Assembly (NCBI GenBank): GCA_029203145.1
Contig: CP119309.1
Location: 498,501-562,500, forward strand
Length of the DNA stretch: 64,000 nucleotides
Source: Candidatus Brevundimonas phytovorans
GTDB taxonomy: Bacteria; Pseudomonadota; Alphaproteobacteria; Caulobacterales; Caulobacteraceae
Reading direction: 5' to 3'
In this document: piece by piece, positions 7,679 through 16,290 of the stretch
How the letters are laid out: each line of letters starts with the position of its first letter
How positions within the stretch are numbered: position 1 is the stretch's first letter
Position numbers and translations under genes: made by a program
Notes under the pieces: model-generated
The model's database searches: none
What the model saw: only the letters and a program-made list of their open reading frames with translations
What the model was told of the DNA's origin: nothing

Positions 7679-9412
7679 ATGCCCGCTTCCGCTCTCGCTC
7701 TCGTCGCCGATCAACAGAAACCCCAGGCGGCGCCCGACGCCGAAGTCGTGGTGCTGAAGTTCGGTTCGTCCGTCCTGCGCAACGCCGCCGAAGCCCCCGC
7801 TGTGGCCTCGGAAATCTACGGCCATGTCCGCGCCGGGCGGAAGGTGGTGGCGGTGGTTTCGGCCCTCTCCGGCCACACGGACCGGCTGCTGGCCGACGCC
7901 CGCGCCCTGGGACTGGATCACGAGAATGAACTGCTGCCCGCCTATGTGGTGCTGGGCGAGGAAAAGGCGGCGGCCCTGGTCGCCATCGCCTGCGACCGGG
8001 TGGGGCTGGACGCGGTGGGTCTGTCGGTGCGGGAACTGGGCATCGTGGTCGAAGGTCCGGCGCAGCACGCTCGCCCCGTCAGCCTGAAGGGCGAGCGACT
8101 GCAACAGGCGCTGGCCGAGCATGAGGTGGTGGTGGTCCCCGGCTTTGGCGGCGTGCGCGCCAACGGTCGCGTGGCCCTGCTGGGACGCGGCGGATCGGAC
8201 CTGACGGCGGTGGTTCTGGCCGCCGAGCTGGGTCTGGACCGGGTGCGTCTGGTCAAGGATGTGGACGGCCTCTACGACCGCGATCCGGCCTGCGAAACGG
8301 GCACGCCGCTGCGCTATCGCCGCGCCAGCTGGGAGACGGCGCGCCAGTTGGGCGGGGCTCTGGTCCAGCACGACGCCATCGATCTGGGCATGCAGCACGG
8401 GGTCGAGATCGAGGTCGCCGCCCTGGGCCGCGCCGAGGGCACGGTGGTCGGCGAGCGCGGGGCGCCTCCCGGCCCGGTGCAGTCCAATGCGCCGCTGCGG
8501 GTGGCCCTGGCCGGCTGCGGCGTCGTCGGCGGCGGGCTGCTGAACCGCCTGCTGCCCGATAAACGCTATGAGGTCGTCGGCGTTCTGGTCCGCAATCCGG
8601 GCAAGGCGCGCGATGTGTCTGCGCCCGCCGACCTGTTCACCAACGACGTCGAGGCCCTGCTGGCCAAGCAGCCCGACCTGCTGCTGGAGGCCCTGTCCGA
8701 GGGCGAGGCCGGTCACGCCCTGATCCGCCGCGCGCTGGAAGCCGGCGTCGATGTGGTCAGCGCCAACAAGCAGGCCGTGGCCCGAGACCCGGCGGGCTTG
8801 CAGGCCCTGGCTGCGGCCAACGGCTGTCGCGTCGCCTGGTCGGCCTCGGTCGGCGGCGGGGCGCCGATGATCGAGACCCTGCGCGCCGCCCGCGCCGCCG
8901 GGCCGGTCGCCGGGTTCGAGGCCGTGCTGAACGGCACGGTCAACTTCATGCTGCAACGCCTGGGCGAAGGGGCGGCCTTCGCCGACGCCCTGGCCGACGC
9001 CCGCGTGGCGGGCTTCGCCGAGGAAGACCCGTCCTCGGATCTGGAGGGTCACGACGCCGCCGCCAAGGTCAAGCTGCTGTCCTTCGAGGCCTTTGGCCGC
9101 GCCCCCGCCGACCTGCCGCGCGACGAGCTCTCGGCGGACACGCCCCTGGGGGTCAAGCCCGTGCGCCAGATCGGCGCCTGTCATGATCGCGACGGCCATC
9201 TGGACGCCTCGGTCCGGCTTGACGGCGACCTGAAAGACGCGCTCTTCCAGTCGTTGAACGGAGAGAGAAACGCCTTGAAAGTCTATGGTCAGGACGGTCG
9301 CGTCTGGACGTGCAAGGGCCGCGGCGCCGGGCGCTGGGCCACGACCGAGAGCGTGCTGGCCGATGTGGCCGACGTGGTGCGCGCGCGTCGCGCGGCGGCG
9401 GAGCTGGTCTAG
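7679..9412 (+). CDS. Short aspartokinase-homoserine dehydrogenase fusion without ACT domains
   Basis: A 577-residue protein in two parts. Residues about 23-255 are an amino-acid kinase domain of aspartokinase type ('LKFGSSVL' 26-33, 'GRGGSDLTA' 169-177, 'KDVDGLYDRDP' 193-203). From about 272 a homoserine dehydrogenase begins ('VALAGCGVVGGG' Rossmann loop, 'SANKQAV', 'LNGTVNFML'). It would phosphorylate aspartate and reduce aspartate semialdehyde to homoserine. Enteric ThrA is about 820 residues with two ACT domains between the parts; here none is visible in the linker or at the end, so feedback by threonine binding seems absent and control falls on the upstream attenuator. The kinase motif KFGSS deviates from KFGGT/S, so kinase activity is unproven. 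thrB follows after two bases. Confidence 0.85.
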   Translation: MPASALALVADQQKPQAAPDAEVVVLKFGSSVLRNAAEAPAVASEIYGHVRAGRKVVAVVSALSGHTDRLLADARALGLDHENELLPAYVVLGEEKAAALVAIACDRVGLDAVGLSVRELGIVVEGPAQHARPVSLKGERLQQALAEHEVVVVPGFGGVRANGRVALLGRGGSDLTAVVLAAELGLDRVRLVKDVDGLYDRDPACETGTPLRYRRASWETARQLGGALVQHDAIDLGMQHGVEIEVAALGRAEGTVVGERGAPPGPVQSNAPLRVALAGCGVVGGGLLNRLLPDKRYEVVGVLVRNPGKARDVSAPADLFTNDVEALLAKQPDLLLEALSEGEAGHALIRRALEAGVDVVSANKQAVARDPAGLQALAAANGCRVAWSASVGGGAPMIETLRAARAAGPVAGFEAVLNGTVNFMLQRLGEGAAFADALADARVAGFAEEDPSSDLEGHDAAAKVKLLSFEAFGRAPADLPRDELSADTPLGVKPVRQIGACHDRDGHLDASVRLDGDLKDALFQSLNGERNALKVYGQDGRVWTCKGRGAGRWATTESVLADVADVVRARRAAAELV

Positions 9413-9414
9413 AC

Positions 9415-10377
9415 ATGGCTGTCTTCACGCCCGTCACGCCGGATCAGGCCGCTGACTATCTCATGCGTTACCCCCTGGGCGATCTGGTCGCGCTGACGCC
9501 GATCGCCGAGGGGGTCGAGAACACCAACTACAAGCTGGAAACAACATCGGGCGCCTATGTCCTGACCCTGTTCGAGGGGCGGACCGACGCGGCCTCGCTG
9601 CCCTTCTGCCTGGGCCTGACGCGGCATCTGGCGGCGCGCGGCTTTCCGACGCCGTCGCCGGTGGCGGATCATCAGGGCGAGATCATCGGCCATCTGAATG
9701 GTCGCGCCGCCGCCATCCTGAACTGGGCGCCGGGCGCCTGGAAGCGCCAGCCGTCAGACAAGGAACAGTATCGCGCCGGACAGGTGCTGGCCCTGCTGCA
9801 CCTCGACGCCGCCGACTATGCGGCCGAGCGCCAGAACCCGGTCGGGCCCGACGCCTGGGCGGCGCTGGCGGCGCGCTGCGATCCCGCCGCCAAGGGCGTC
9901 GATCGCAAGATGCTGGACCAGATCAAGGCCCTGCTGCCGCGTCTGGCTGAGCCGTGGAGCGACCCCGCCCTGCCGCGCGGTCCGATCCACGCCGACTACT
10001 TCCCCGACAACGTCCTGTTCGCGACCAACGAGCATGGGAAGTGCGATGTCGGCGGGGTGATCGACTTTTATTTCGGCTGCACCGACGTCCTGGCCTATGA
10101 CCTGGCCATCGCGCTCAGCGCCTGGGGCTTTGACGCCGAGGGACGGCCGATGCACTCGGCCCTGCGCGCCTTCCAGAAGGGCTATGAGTCGGTGCGTCCC
10201 CTGACGCCCGCCGAGGCTGCGGCCCTGCCGGGGCTGGGGGCTGCGGCGGCGGTGCGCTTCACCCTGACCCGCCTGCACGACCGCATCTTCCACGACCCCG
10301 CCAACCTGGTCACCCCCAAGGACCCTGCGCCCTTCTTCCGGCGGTTGGATTACTGGAAGGCGGCGGAGGTGGTTTAG
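9415..10377 (+). CDS. thrB: Homoserine kinase ThrB (choline-kinase-like type)
   Basis: A 320-residue protein-kinase-fold homoserine kinase, the non-GHMP type found in alphaproteobacteria and pseudomonads. 'GVENTNYKLET' near residue 28 is the nucleotide-binding loop, 'GPIHADYFPDNVLF' holds the catalytic Asp of the Brenner motif, and 'GVIDFYFGCTD' the metal-binding Asp. It phosphorylates homoserine on the threonine pathway. The ATG at 9415 lies two bases after the stop of the dehydrogenase fusion, so the two are one operon; in-frame codons upstream are inside that gene. A symmetrical hairpin follows the stop. Threonine synthase (thrC) completes the pathway 2 kb away on the other strand. Confidence 0.93.
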   Translation: MAVFTPVTPDQAADYLMRYPLGDLVALTPIAEGVENTNYKLETTSGAYVLTLFEGRTDAASLPFCLGLTRHLAARGFPTPSPVADHQGEIIGHLNGRAAAILNWAPGAWKRQPSDKEQYRAGQVLALLHLDAADYAAERQNPVGPDAWAALAARCDPAAKGVDRKMLDQIKALLPRLAEPWSDPALPRGPIHADYFPDNVLFATNEHGKCDVGGVIDFYFGCTDVLAYDLAIALSAWGFDAEGRPMHSALRAFQKGYESVRPLTPAEAAALPGLGAAAAVRFTLTRLHDRIFHDPANLVTPKDPAPFFRRLDYWKAAEVV

Positions 10378-10385
10378 GGGGAGGG

Positions 10386-10414
10386 CGGCTTCTCGCGCTG
10401 GGGGCGAGAAGCCG
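10386..10414. terminator. Perfect 11-base hairpin between convergent thrB and protease genes
   Basis: CGGCTTCTCGC (10386-10396), a 7-base loop and GCGAGAAGCCG (10404-10414) form a perfect stem in the 46-base gap between two convergent genes. There is no T-tract on either side, so it is a weak intrinsic terminator at best and may instead protect 3' ends. Confidence 0.5.
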
Positions 10415-10423
10415 TAAACTCGT

Positions 10424-11311
10424 TTAGGACCACTCTGCCAGCTGAAATCCGTCAGCACCCATTGCGGTGAAGGCTTCAGGGCGTTGCATTCGGATGAGGC
10501 CTCGGCCTGTCAGCTTAATTATTGATGTTGGCAAATCGACCACGCCGGGAGGCCAGAGACTTTCGATCTCATGGCCAAATACCGGCCAGGCCAGCGAGAC
10601 GTAAGAGGGGCCGTCGTCATGTTCGATAGACGAGGCCAAGACACCGAGAAGGTGACCACTTTCATCAAATGCCGGGCCGCCACTCATGCCGCCGACCGTG
10701 AGGCATTTCACCTCGATGCAGGGATGGGGGAGCATCACTCTGTCTCGACCGGTCAGATAGATGGCTGTGACTTCGCCCACGCCTACTCGAACCTGTCCAG
10801 AGATTTCGGCTTCGCTAGCCTTCTCAGATCGAAACCCGGCAATCTGTATCCGTTCCCCAATCTTCGGAATGCGTGTCGTGAGGGCAGCGGTATGGAACAA
10901 CCTTTCAGGGGGAAATTTCGATGCAAGATCGATCCGCAGTATGACGATATCGGTGTCGTCAATGACAACCTGATGCAGTCGCCAGAACTGTAACCCATCG
11001 TCAGTTACAGCCACGAGAAAAGGTGCGTCCTCTGAAGATAAAATTCTCTCAAGCCGTGGCTGGATTACGTGCTTGGCGGCCAAAGCGAGGCCCGGCCCAA
11101 TCATGACGGCCGATCCTTCCATGGATACCGACTCACCCGTCTTGAAACCTAATCCCAGCAGCACGCTCCCGAAGTGTGTCCACTCGGCTAAGTCCCCAGC
11201 GCCATTCGATATGACGGGTGCGAACTGTAATGGCTGGAAATGAAGCTTTTCACCTATCTCGGCCGTCTTAGCTGGGTCATCCACAACGGTTCCAGTGACG
11301 AAATAATTCAT
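10424..11311 (-). CDS. Trypsin-like serine peptidase domain protein
   Basis: A 295-residue protein with a chymotrypsin-fold catalytic triad in order: His in 'ALAAKHVIQP' (about 80), Asp in 'DTDIVILRID' and Ser in 'LTVGGMSGGPAFD' (about 226). There is no convincing signal peptide, PDZ domain or membrane span, so a cytoplasmic role is possible. The start ATG at 11311 is chosen because the sequence upstream in the same frame loses family character and runs into the opposite-strand DUF5996 gene. Its codon use is visibly less GC-rich than its neighbours (many AAT, ATT, TTC and TCA codons), suggesting acquisition by transfer between thrB and thrC. Its substrate is unknown. Confidence 0.75.
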   Translation of the reverse strand: MNYFVTGTVVDDPAKTAEIGEKLHFQPLQFAPVISNGAGDLAEWTHFGSVLLGLGFKTGESVSMEGSAVMIGPGLALAAKHVIQPRLERILSSEDAPFLVAVTDDGLQFWRLHQVVIDDTDIVILRIDLASKFPPERLFHTAALTTRIPKIGERIQIAGFRSEKASEAEISGQVRVGVGEVTAIYLTGRDRVMLPHPCIEVKCLTVGGMSGGPAFDESGHLLGVLASSIEHDDGPSYVSLAWPVFGHEIESLWPPGVVDLPTSIIKLTGRGLIRMQRPEAFTAMGADGFQLAEWS

Positions 11312-11488
11312 GGAAATGAGTGTGCGCTCGTCAGCGTCAAGCCGTAAAGGTTGATGCTTCGCGTTGGGGGCAGAAGCTATGTCCACCTTGCACCCATAGC
11401 TGTCGCTTGCAGGCTCTGCTTCTAGCTTCTCTTGCAACGATCTCGCCGCGCGGGATTTTGAGGCAGGGGGCGGGCGAGGAGGCTGAGG

Positions 11489-12430
11489 ATGGCAGTGCGC
11501 CCGAACACATGGCCCAAGCTGTCGGCGGCGAGGCTGTGGCCGACGATGGAGACGTTGCAACTGTGGGCGCAGGTGGTCGGCAAGGTGCGGCTGTCGCAGA
11601 CGCCCTGGTTGAACCACGGCTGGCACGTGACGCTGCGGGTCTCGGCGCGGGGGCTGACGACGGGCCTCATTCCCCATGGCGCGGTTGGTTTCGAGATGGA
11701 GTTCGACTTCATCGCCAGCGCACTGATCATCCGGGTCAGCGACGGCGGCGAGCGCCGCATAGCGCTCAGGTCCGGGACCGTGGCGGACTTCTATGCCGAG
11801 GTCATGGGCGCGCTGGAGGGGCTGGGCGTGGCCTGCCGCATCGACCAGACGCCGGATGAGATGGCTGAGGCGACGCCCTTTCCCGAGGACACGCGGCATC
11901 GCGATTATGACGCGGCGGTGGTTCGCGACTACTGGCGGGCGCTGGTGCAGGTGGATCGCGTGTTCAACTGTTTCCGCACCGGGTTTCTGGGTAAGTGCAG
12001 CCCGGTGCATCTGTTCTGGGGCGCCTTTGATTTGGCGGTGACGCGGTTCTCGGGGCGGCCGGCGCCCCTGCATCCGGGCGGGATTCCTCACCTGCCTGAC
12101 GCGGTGACGCGCGAGGCCTATTCGCACGAGGTGTCCAGCGCCGGCTTCTGGCCCGGTGATCCGGCGCGCGAGCCGGCCTTCTACGCCTACGCCTATCCCG
12201 CGCCGGCGGGGTTCGAGGCGGCGGCGGTGGCGCCGCCCGCGCGTTGGGACGCGGAGCTGGGCGAGTTCGTGCTGCCCTATGAGGCGGTCAGGGCGGCGGA
12301 CGATCCCGACGCGGTGCTGAGCGCCTTTCTGGAAACGACCTATGAAACCGCCGCCGATCTGGGCGGGTGGGATCGCGCGGCGCTGGAATGCGCGGAGGGC
12401 CGTCCGCGCATTCCTCGCTGGGTGGGCTAG
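11489..12430 (+). CDS. DUF5996 family protein
   Basis: A 313-residue protein recognised as DUF5996 by its opening 'TMETLQLWAQVVGKVRLSQ', the 'HGWHVTLRVSARGL' strand, 'VHLFWGAFDLAVTRFSGR', 'SHEVSSAGFWPG' and 'PAFYAYAYPAP'. The family has no established function; the histidine- and tryptophan-rich conserved blocks suggest a soluble binding or catalytic domain, but this is speculation. A GAGGAGG sequence lies 6-12 bases before the ATG and supports the start. Its stop overlaps that of the convergent thrC by four bases. The 177 bases upstream, between it and the protease gene, hold no other feature I can support. Confidence 0.75.
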   Translation: MAVRPNTWPKLSAARLWPTMETLQLWAQVVGKVRLSQTPWLNHGWHVTLRVSARGLTTGLIPHGAVGFEMEFDFIASALIIRVSDGGERRIALRSGTVADFYAEVMGALEGLGVACRIDQTPDEMAEATPFPEDTRHRDYDAAVVRDYWRALVQVDRVFNCFRTGFLGKCSPVHLFWGAFDLAVTRFSGRPAPLHPGGIPHLPDAVTREAYSHEVSSAGFWPGDPAREPAFYAYAYPAPAGFEAAAVAPPARWDAELGEFVLPYEAVRAADDPDAVLSAFLETTYETAADLGGWDRAALECAEGRPRIPRWVG

Positions 12431-13815
12431 GCCGTAAAGCCCTTCACCGCCGCCAGCGCGGCTTCGGCCGTGTTGTCGATGATGGTCAGGCGCTCGGGCT
12501 GGTCGCCCAGGGCGCGGATGACGGGGGCGGCCTCGGGCTGGAAGCCCAGGACGTCGGAGACGAAGACGCCGAATTTGGACGGGTGGGCGGTCGACAGGGC
12601 GACAACGGGGCCGTTGGCGCGATCCAGCTGACGCGCGGCGGCCAGGGCCACGGCGGTGTGCGGGCAGACGACGCGGCCCCAGGCGGCGTGGGCGTGGGCG
12701 ATCTCGGCCTTGGTCGTGGCCTCGTCGATGGAGACGGCGGAGACCTCGGCTTTCAGCGCGGCCAGCAGGTCGGAGGGCAGGGTGACGGACCCGTTGCGGG
12801 CGAAGGTTTCGAACACGGCGCGCGTGGCGTCGGCGTCGCGGCCCGAGGCCTCATAGACCAGTCGTTCGAAATTGGACGGCGCCTGGACGTCCATCGACAC
12901 GCTGCCGCTCTCCACGGCGGGGCGGCGGGCATAGACGCCCTCGTTGATGGCGCGAGCCAGGGCGTCGTTCTGGTTGACGGCGGCGACGAAGCCCTTGATC
13001 GGCAGGCCCATCTTGCGGGCCGCGATGCCCGCGAAGGCGTCGCCGAAATTGCCGGTGGGAACGACGAAGGTGGCGGCCTGACCCAGCTGGGCCGTGGCCG
13101 AGATATAGTAGGGGATCTGTCCCGCCAGACGACCCCAGTTGATTGAGTTGACCGAGGACAGGCGGCGGCCTTCGCGCAGGGATTCCTCGGCCAGCAGACC
13201 CTTCACCAGACGCTGGCAGTCGTCGAAGTCGCCGCGCACGGCCAGGTTCAGCACGTTGTCGGCCTGGACCGTGGTCATCTGCTTGCGCTGCACCGGCGAG
13301 ACGCGGTCCAACGGGTGCAGCACGACCAGATTGATGCGCTCGGCGCCCGCAAAGGCGCGCACGGCGGCGGCGCCGGTGTCGCCGCTGGTGGCGGTCAGCA
13401 GGGTCAGCTTCTGACCCGTCGCGGCCAGGGCCTCGTCCGACAGGGCGGCGACCAACTGCATCGCCAGATCCTTGAAGGCGGCGGTCGGGCCGTGGAACAG
13501 CTCCAGCACGAACAGGCCCGGCTCCAGCTCGACCAGAGGCGTCACCGCCGGATGGTCGAAGCCGCGCGTCAGGCGATCCAGGGCGCGGTCGAGCGCGCCG
13601 GCAGGAAGCGCGTCGCCGATGAAGGGCGAAATCGCCTCTTTCGCCATCTCGGCATAGGTCCGGCCCGGCCGCGCCGCGTCGGCGGGCAGAGTCGGCCAGG
13701 CCTGAGGCATGTAGAGGCCGCCGTCGGGCGCGATGCCGCGCAGCAGGGCGTCGGCGAAGTTGGTCGGGGCGGCGTCGCCGCGCGTCGAAAGGTAGCGGTC
13801 GGGGGAGGTGCTCAT
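12427..13815 (-). CDS. thrC: Threonine synthase ThrC
   Basis: A 462-residue PLP enzyme that converts O-phosphohomoserine to threonine. The Schiff-base lysine is K115 in 'FHGPTAAFKDLA', 'TATSGDTGAAAV' binds the cofactor phosphate, and 'VVPTGNFGDAFAG' is the second phosphate-binding loop. The N-terminal 'YLSTRGDAAPTNFADALLRG' and 'APDGGLYMP' are typical of the long bacterial ThrC class. It is transcribed opposite to the thrB operon, so the threonine pathway is split into two units here. The stop codon forms a palindromic CTAG shared with the stop of the convergent DUF5996 gene. Confidence 0.95.
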   Translation of the reverse strand: MSTSPDRYLSTRGDAAPTNFADALLRGIAPDGGLYMPQAWPTLPADAARPGRTYAEMAKEAISPFIGDALPAGALDRALDRLTRGFDHPAVTPLVELEPGLFVLELFHGPTAAFKDLAMQLVAALSDEALAATGQKLTLLTATSGDTGAAAVRAFAGAERINLVVLHPLDRVSPVQRKQMTTVQADNVLNLAVRGDFDDCQRLVKGLLAEESLREGRRLSSVNSINWGRLAGQIPYYISATAQLGQAATFVVPTGNFGDAFAGIAARKMGLPIKGFVAAVNQNDALARAINEGVYARRPAVESGSVSMDVQAPSNFERLVYEASGRDADATRAVFETFARNGSVTLPSDLLAALKAEVSAVSIDEATTKAEIAHAHAAWGRVVCPHTAVALAAARQLDRANGPVVALSTAHPSKFGVFVSDVLGFQPEAAPVIRALGDQPERLTIIDNTAEAALAAVKGFTA

Positions 13816-13970
13816 GACGGGTCGTTTCTAGCCGTAGGGCGGCGCTTCGTCATGATTATTTTGCGTCTGCGAAGGCAATTTCGCGCTTTGGCGCAACAAG
13901 ATGACGCAACCGCCACAATGGGTCTCGCCGGGGCTGGCGCCGCGCCGCTGTCCGGTCCATGTGAGGGACA

Positions 13971-14915
13971 ATGAGACGCCGTTCCTTTCTGATCCGCGCG
14001 GGTGCGGTCGCCGCCGCTGTCGGCGGCGGCCTGTGGCTCAAGGACCATGTGATCTGGCGTCGGCCCCGGCTGACCTTCCCCGAGGGCGGGAGCAGCGGCT
14101 GGCTGGCTTTCGTGGTTAAGGACGCCGCCACGCCGACCGTGCGGGTGCGCATCGCCGGGCGCGAGGTGACGGCCCTGATCGACAGCGGCGCCCAGTATTC
14201 GGTGATCGATCGCGCCCTGGTCGAGGCCCTGGGCCTGACGACCTTCTTCGATATGCCGATGGTGGCCTATGGCGTCGGCGGTCAGCCGCAGGTCGGGCGC
14301 GGGGTGACGCTGGACCTGGGCATGGGTGCGCTGACGCTGGCGGGGCTGCGCGCAGCCATCCTCGACCTGGGACCCATTGCGGACGAGGCCGGGTTGGGCG
14401 CGCCTCTGGTGCTGGGACAGGACCTGCTGGGCCAGGCGGTGCTGGATCTGGACCTGAAACGTCGCCGCGCGCGGCTGGTCGACCCGGCGGCCTATGTCGT
14501 GTCGCCCGCCCTGCGGCCCGTGCCGGTGAAACGAAGCGGCACGGCGCTGACCGCCGAGGTCACGGTCGAGGGGGCGGTCATGCGGGCTGTGATCGACACC
14601 GGCTTCTCCGCCCTGATCGCCCTGAGCCAGGGCGCGGCCGAGACGGCGGGCCTGCTGGACGGGCGCGCCGAGACCGCCGGGTCCAGCATCGTCCTGGGCG
14701 GGGTGGCGCGGGCGCGGGTGATCGAGGCGAAGACCGTGACATTCGGCGACGACCTGTGGCGCGGGGTGGCGACGCCGGTCTTCGCCAGTTCGCCCCTGCC
14801 AAACTATCCTGACGCCTTGCTGGGGATCGAGGCGTTCGTGGATCGCGAGGTCGCGCTGGACCTGGGGCAGGGCCGGTTGCACCTCTCGCCCCTGATGGAT
14901 CTGACGGTCGGCTGA
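13971..14915 (+). CDS. Retropepsin-like aspartic protease with two catalytic lobes
   Basis: A 314-residue protein with an N-terminal 'RRRSFLIRAGAVAAAVG' segment that looks like a Tat-type or plain signal/anchor sequence. Two retropepsin-type repeats follow: 'VTALIDSGAQYSVID' (Asp 71) and 'MRAVIDTGFSALIAL' (Asp 209), each with downstream hydrophobic-Gly strands ('VLGQDLLGQAVLDLDL' and 'LLGIEAFVDREVALDL'). One chain thus supplies both active-site aspartates, as in pepsin, whereas most bacterial retropepsin-like proteins have a single lobe and dimerise. A periplasmic protease is the likely role; the substrate is unknown. The DUF418 gene follows after 64 bases. Confidence 0.75.
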   Translation: MRRRSFLIRAGAVAAAVGGGLWLKDHVIWRRPRLTFPEGGSSGWLAFVVKDAATPTVRVRIAGREVTALIDSGAQYSVIDRALVEALGLTTFFDMPMVAYGVGGQPQVGRGVTLDLGMGALTLAGLRAAILDLGPIADEAGLGAPLVLGQDLLGQAVLDLDLKRRRARLVDPAAYVVSPALRPVPVKRSGTALTAEVTVEGAVMRAVIDTGFSALIALSQGAAETAGLLDGRAETAGSSIVLGGVARARVIEAKTVTFGDDLWRGVATPVFASSPLPNYPDALLGIEAFVDREVALDLGQGRLHLSPLMDLTVG

Positions 14916-14979
14916 CCGACAGATGATTTTACAATGTCCGCCTTTGTGGTTTGGCGGAACGGCGCTAACGCGTCGCGGC

Positions 14980-16290
14980 ATGACCCATGCACCCGTCAGC
15001 GCCCCGCGCGCGCCGGCTCACCGATTGGAGAGTCTGGACCTGCTCAGGGGCTTTGCCCTGTGCGGCATCCTGCTGGTCAACATCATCTCCATGGGCGGGA
15101 TCTGGGAGGCCTATGCACCGCTGACGACGCCCAGTCTCGACAACCCCGACTGGCTGGCCTGGCTGGTGCAGCACGTCTTTCTGCAGGGCTCGATGCGTGG
15201 GCTGTTCACCCTGTTGTTCGGGGCCGGCATGTTGCTGATCACCCTGCGCGGCGACGGCGGCAAGGGGACGATCGAGGCGGCGGACGTCTATTTCCGACGC
15301 TGCATGGCCCTGCTGGCGTTGGGCGTCGGCAATGTGACCGTCCTGCTGTTTCCGGGCGACATCCTCTATGTCTATGGCCTGTCTGGCTTCTTCCTTTTCG
15401 CCTTCCGCGCCGCGCGGCCGCGCACCTTGATCCTGGTGTCGGTTCTGCTGTTGGCCTTGCTGACGGGGATTCAGGGGGCGAGCGCCTACAAGCGGGCGAT
15501 GGAAACGCGCCAAGGTCGAGCCGTGGCCGAAAGTCACCTGCCGACCGAACGCCTGAACCCCAAACAGCGCGAAACCTTCGACGCCTATCAGGCGGCGGTC
15601 GCTGCGCGCCAACCATCGCATGAAGCGCGCGCCGAGCAGGCCGAGCTGCGCACTGGCGGGCCGGTCGGCCTGCTGAAGTGGAGCGTCCATACCTGGATCG
15701 ACTATGCGGCCTCCAGCTACACCATCATTCTGGTCATGGAGTGCGTGGCCTTCATGCTGTTGGGCATGGCCCTGTTCAAGCTGGGGGTGCTGAGCGGCGC
15801 ACGATCCTTGCGCTTCTATCTCCTGTTGATGGCCGCGGGCTATGTGGTCGGTCTGACCATCAACGGGGCTCAGGCGGCGTCGCTGTGGCGCAATGATTTC
15901 TCACCAGAGCTGTGGCTGACACGCGGAAGCTATGAACTGGGGCGTCTCGGCATGACTTTGGGCCATGTGGGTCTGATCCTCAGCCTGTGGAAGCTGAACG
16001 CCTTTGGCGTCATCGGCGCGGGGCTGAAGGCTATGGGGCGGATGGCGCTGAGCAACTATCTGGCCCAGTCCGCCATCACGTCGCTGCTGTTTTACGGCCT
16101 GCACCTGTGGGGGCGGTTCGACTGGTGGACCCTGTGGGGCATCGCCGCCGTCATCTGGGTGGTGCTGGCCATCGGCAGCCTGTTGTGGCTGCGCGTCTTC
16201 GCCTTCGGGCCGATGGAATGGGCGCTGCGGCTGGTGGCCTATGGCAAGGTTCCGCCGATCCGCCGCGCCGGCGCCGTCACAGCCCCTTGA
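14980..16290 (+). CDS. DUF418 domain-containing membrane protein (YeiB family)
   Basis: A 436-residue polytopic membrane protein. 'RLESLDLLRGFALCGILLVNI' near residue 12 is the hallmark N-terminal segment, followed by 'GSMRGLFTLLFGAGMLL'. The C-terminal half is the DUF418 domain with 'YELGRLGMTLGHVGLILSLW', 'MGRMALSNYLAQS' and 'WWTLWGIAAVIWV'. About ten membrane spans are visible, with a hydrophilic stretch at about 170-215. The family is related to acyltransferase-type membrane proteins but has no proven activity. I prefer the ATG at 14980 over the in-frame ATG at 14923, because the extra 19 residues are not family-like. The 3' end overlaps the convergent metallopeptidase gene by 14 bases. 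Confidence 0.85.
   Translation: MTHAPVSAPRAPAHRLESLDLLRGFALCGILLVNIISMGGIWEAYAPLTTPSLDNPDWLAWLVQHVFLQGSMRGLFTLLFGAGMLLITLRGDGGKGTIEAADVYFRRCMALLALGVGNVTVLLFPGDILYVYGLSGFFLFAFRAARPRTLILVSVLLLALLTGIQGASAYKRAMETRQGRAVAESHLPTERLNPKQRETFDAYQAAVAARQPSHEARAEQAELRTGGPVGLLKWSVHTWIDYAASSYTIILVMECVAFMLLGMALFKLGVLSGARSLRFYLLLMAAGYVVGLTINGAQAASLWRNDFSPELWLTRGSYELGRLGMTLGHVGLILSLWKLNAFGVIGAGLKAMGRMALSNYLAQSAITSLLFYGLHLWGRFDWWTLWGIAAVIWVVLAIGSLLWLRVFAFGPMEWALRLVAYGKVPPIRRAGAVTAP

Noticed and set aside
10424..12127. Extended protease frame of 567 codons
   Set aside because: The upstream 270 codons lie antisense to the DUF5996 gene and look like shadow sequence. The protease fold begins after ATG 11311.
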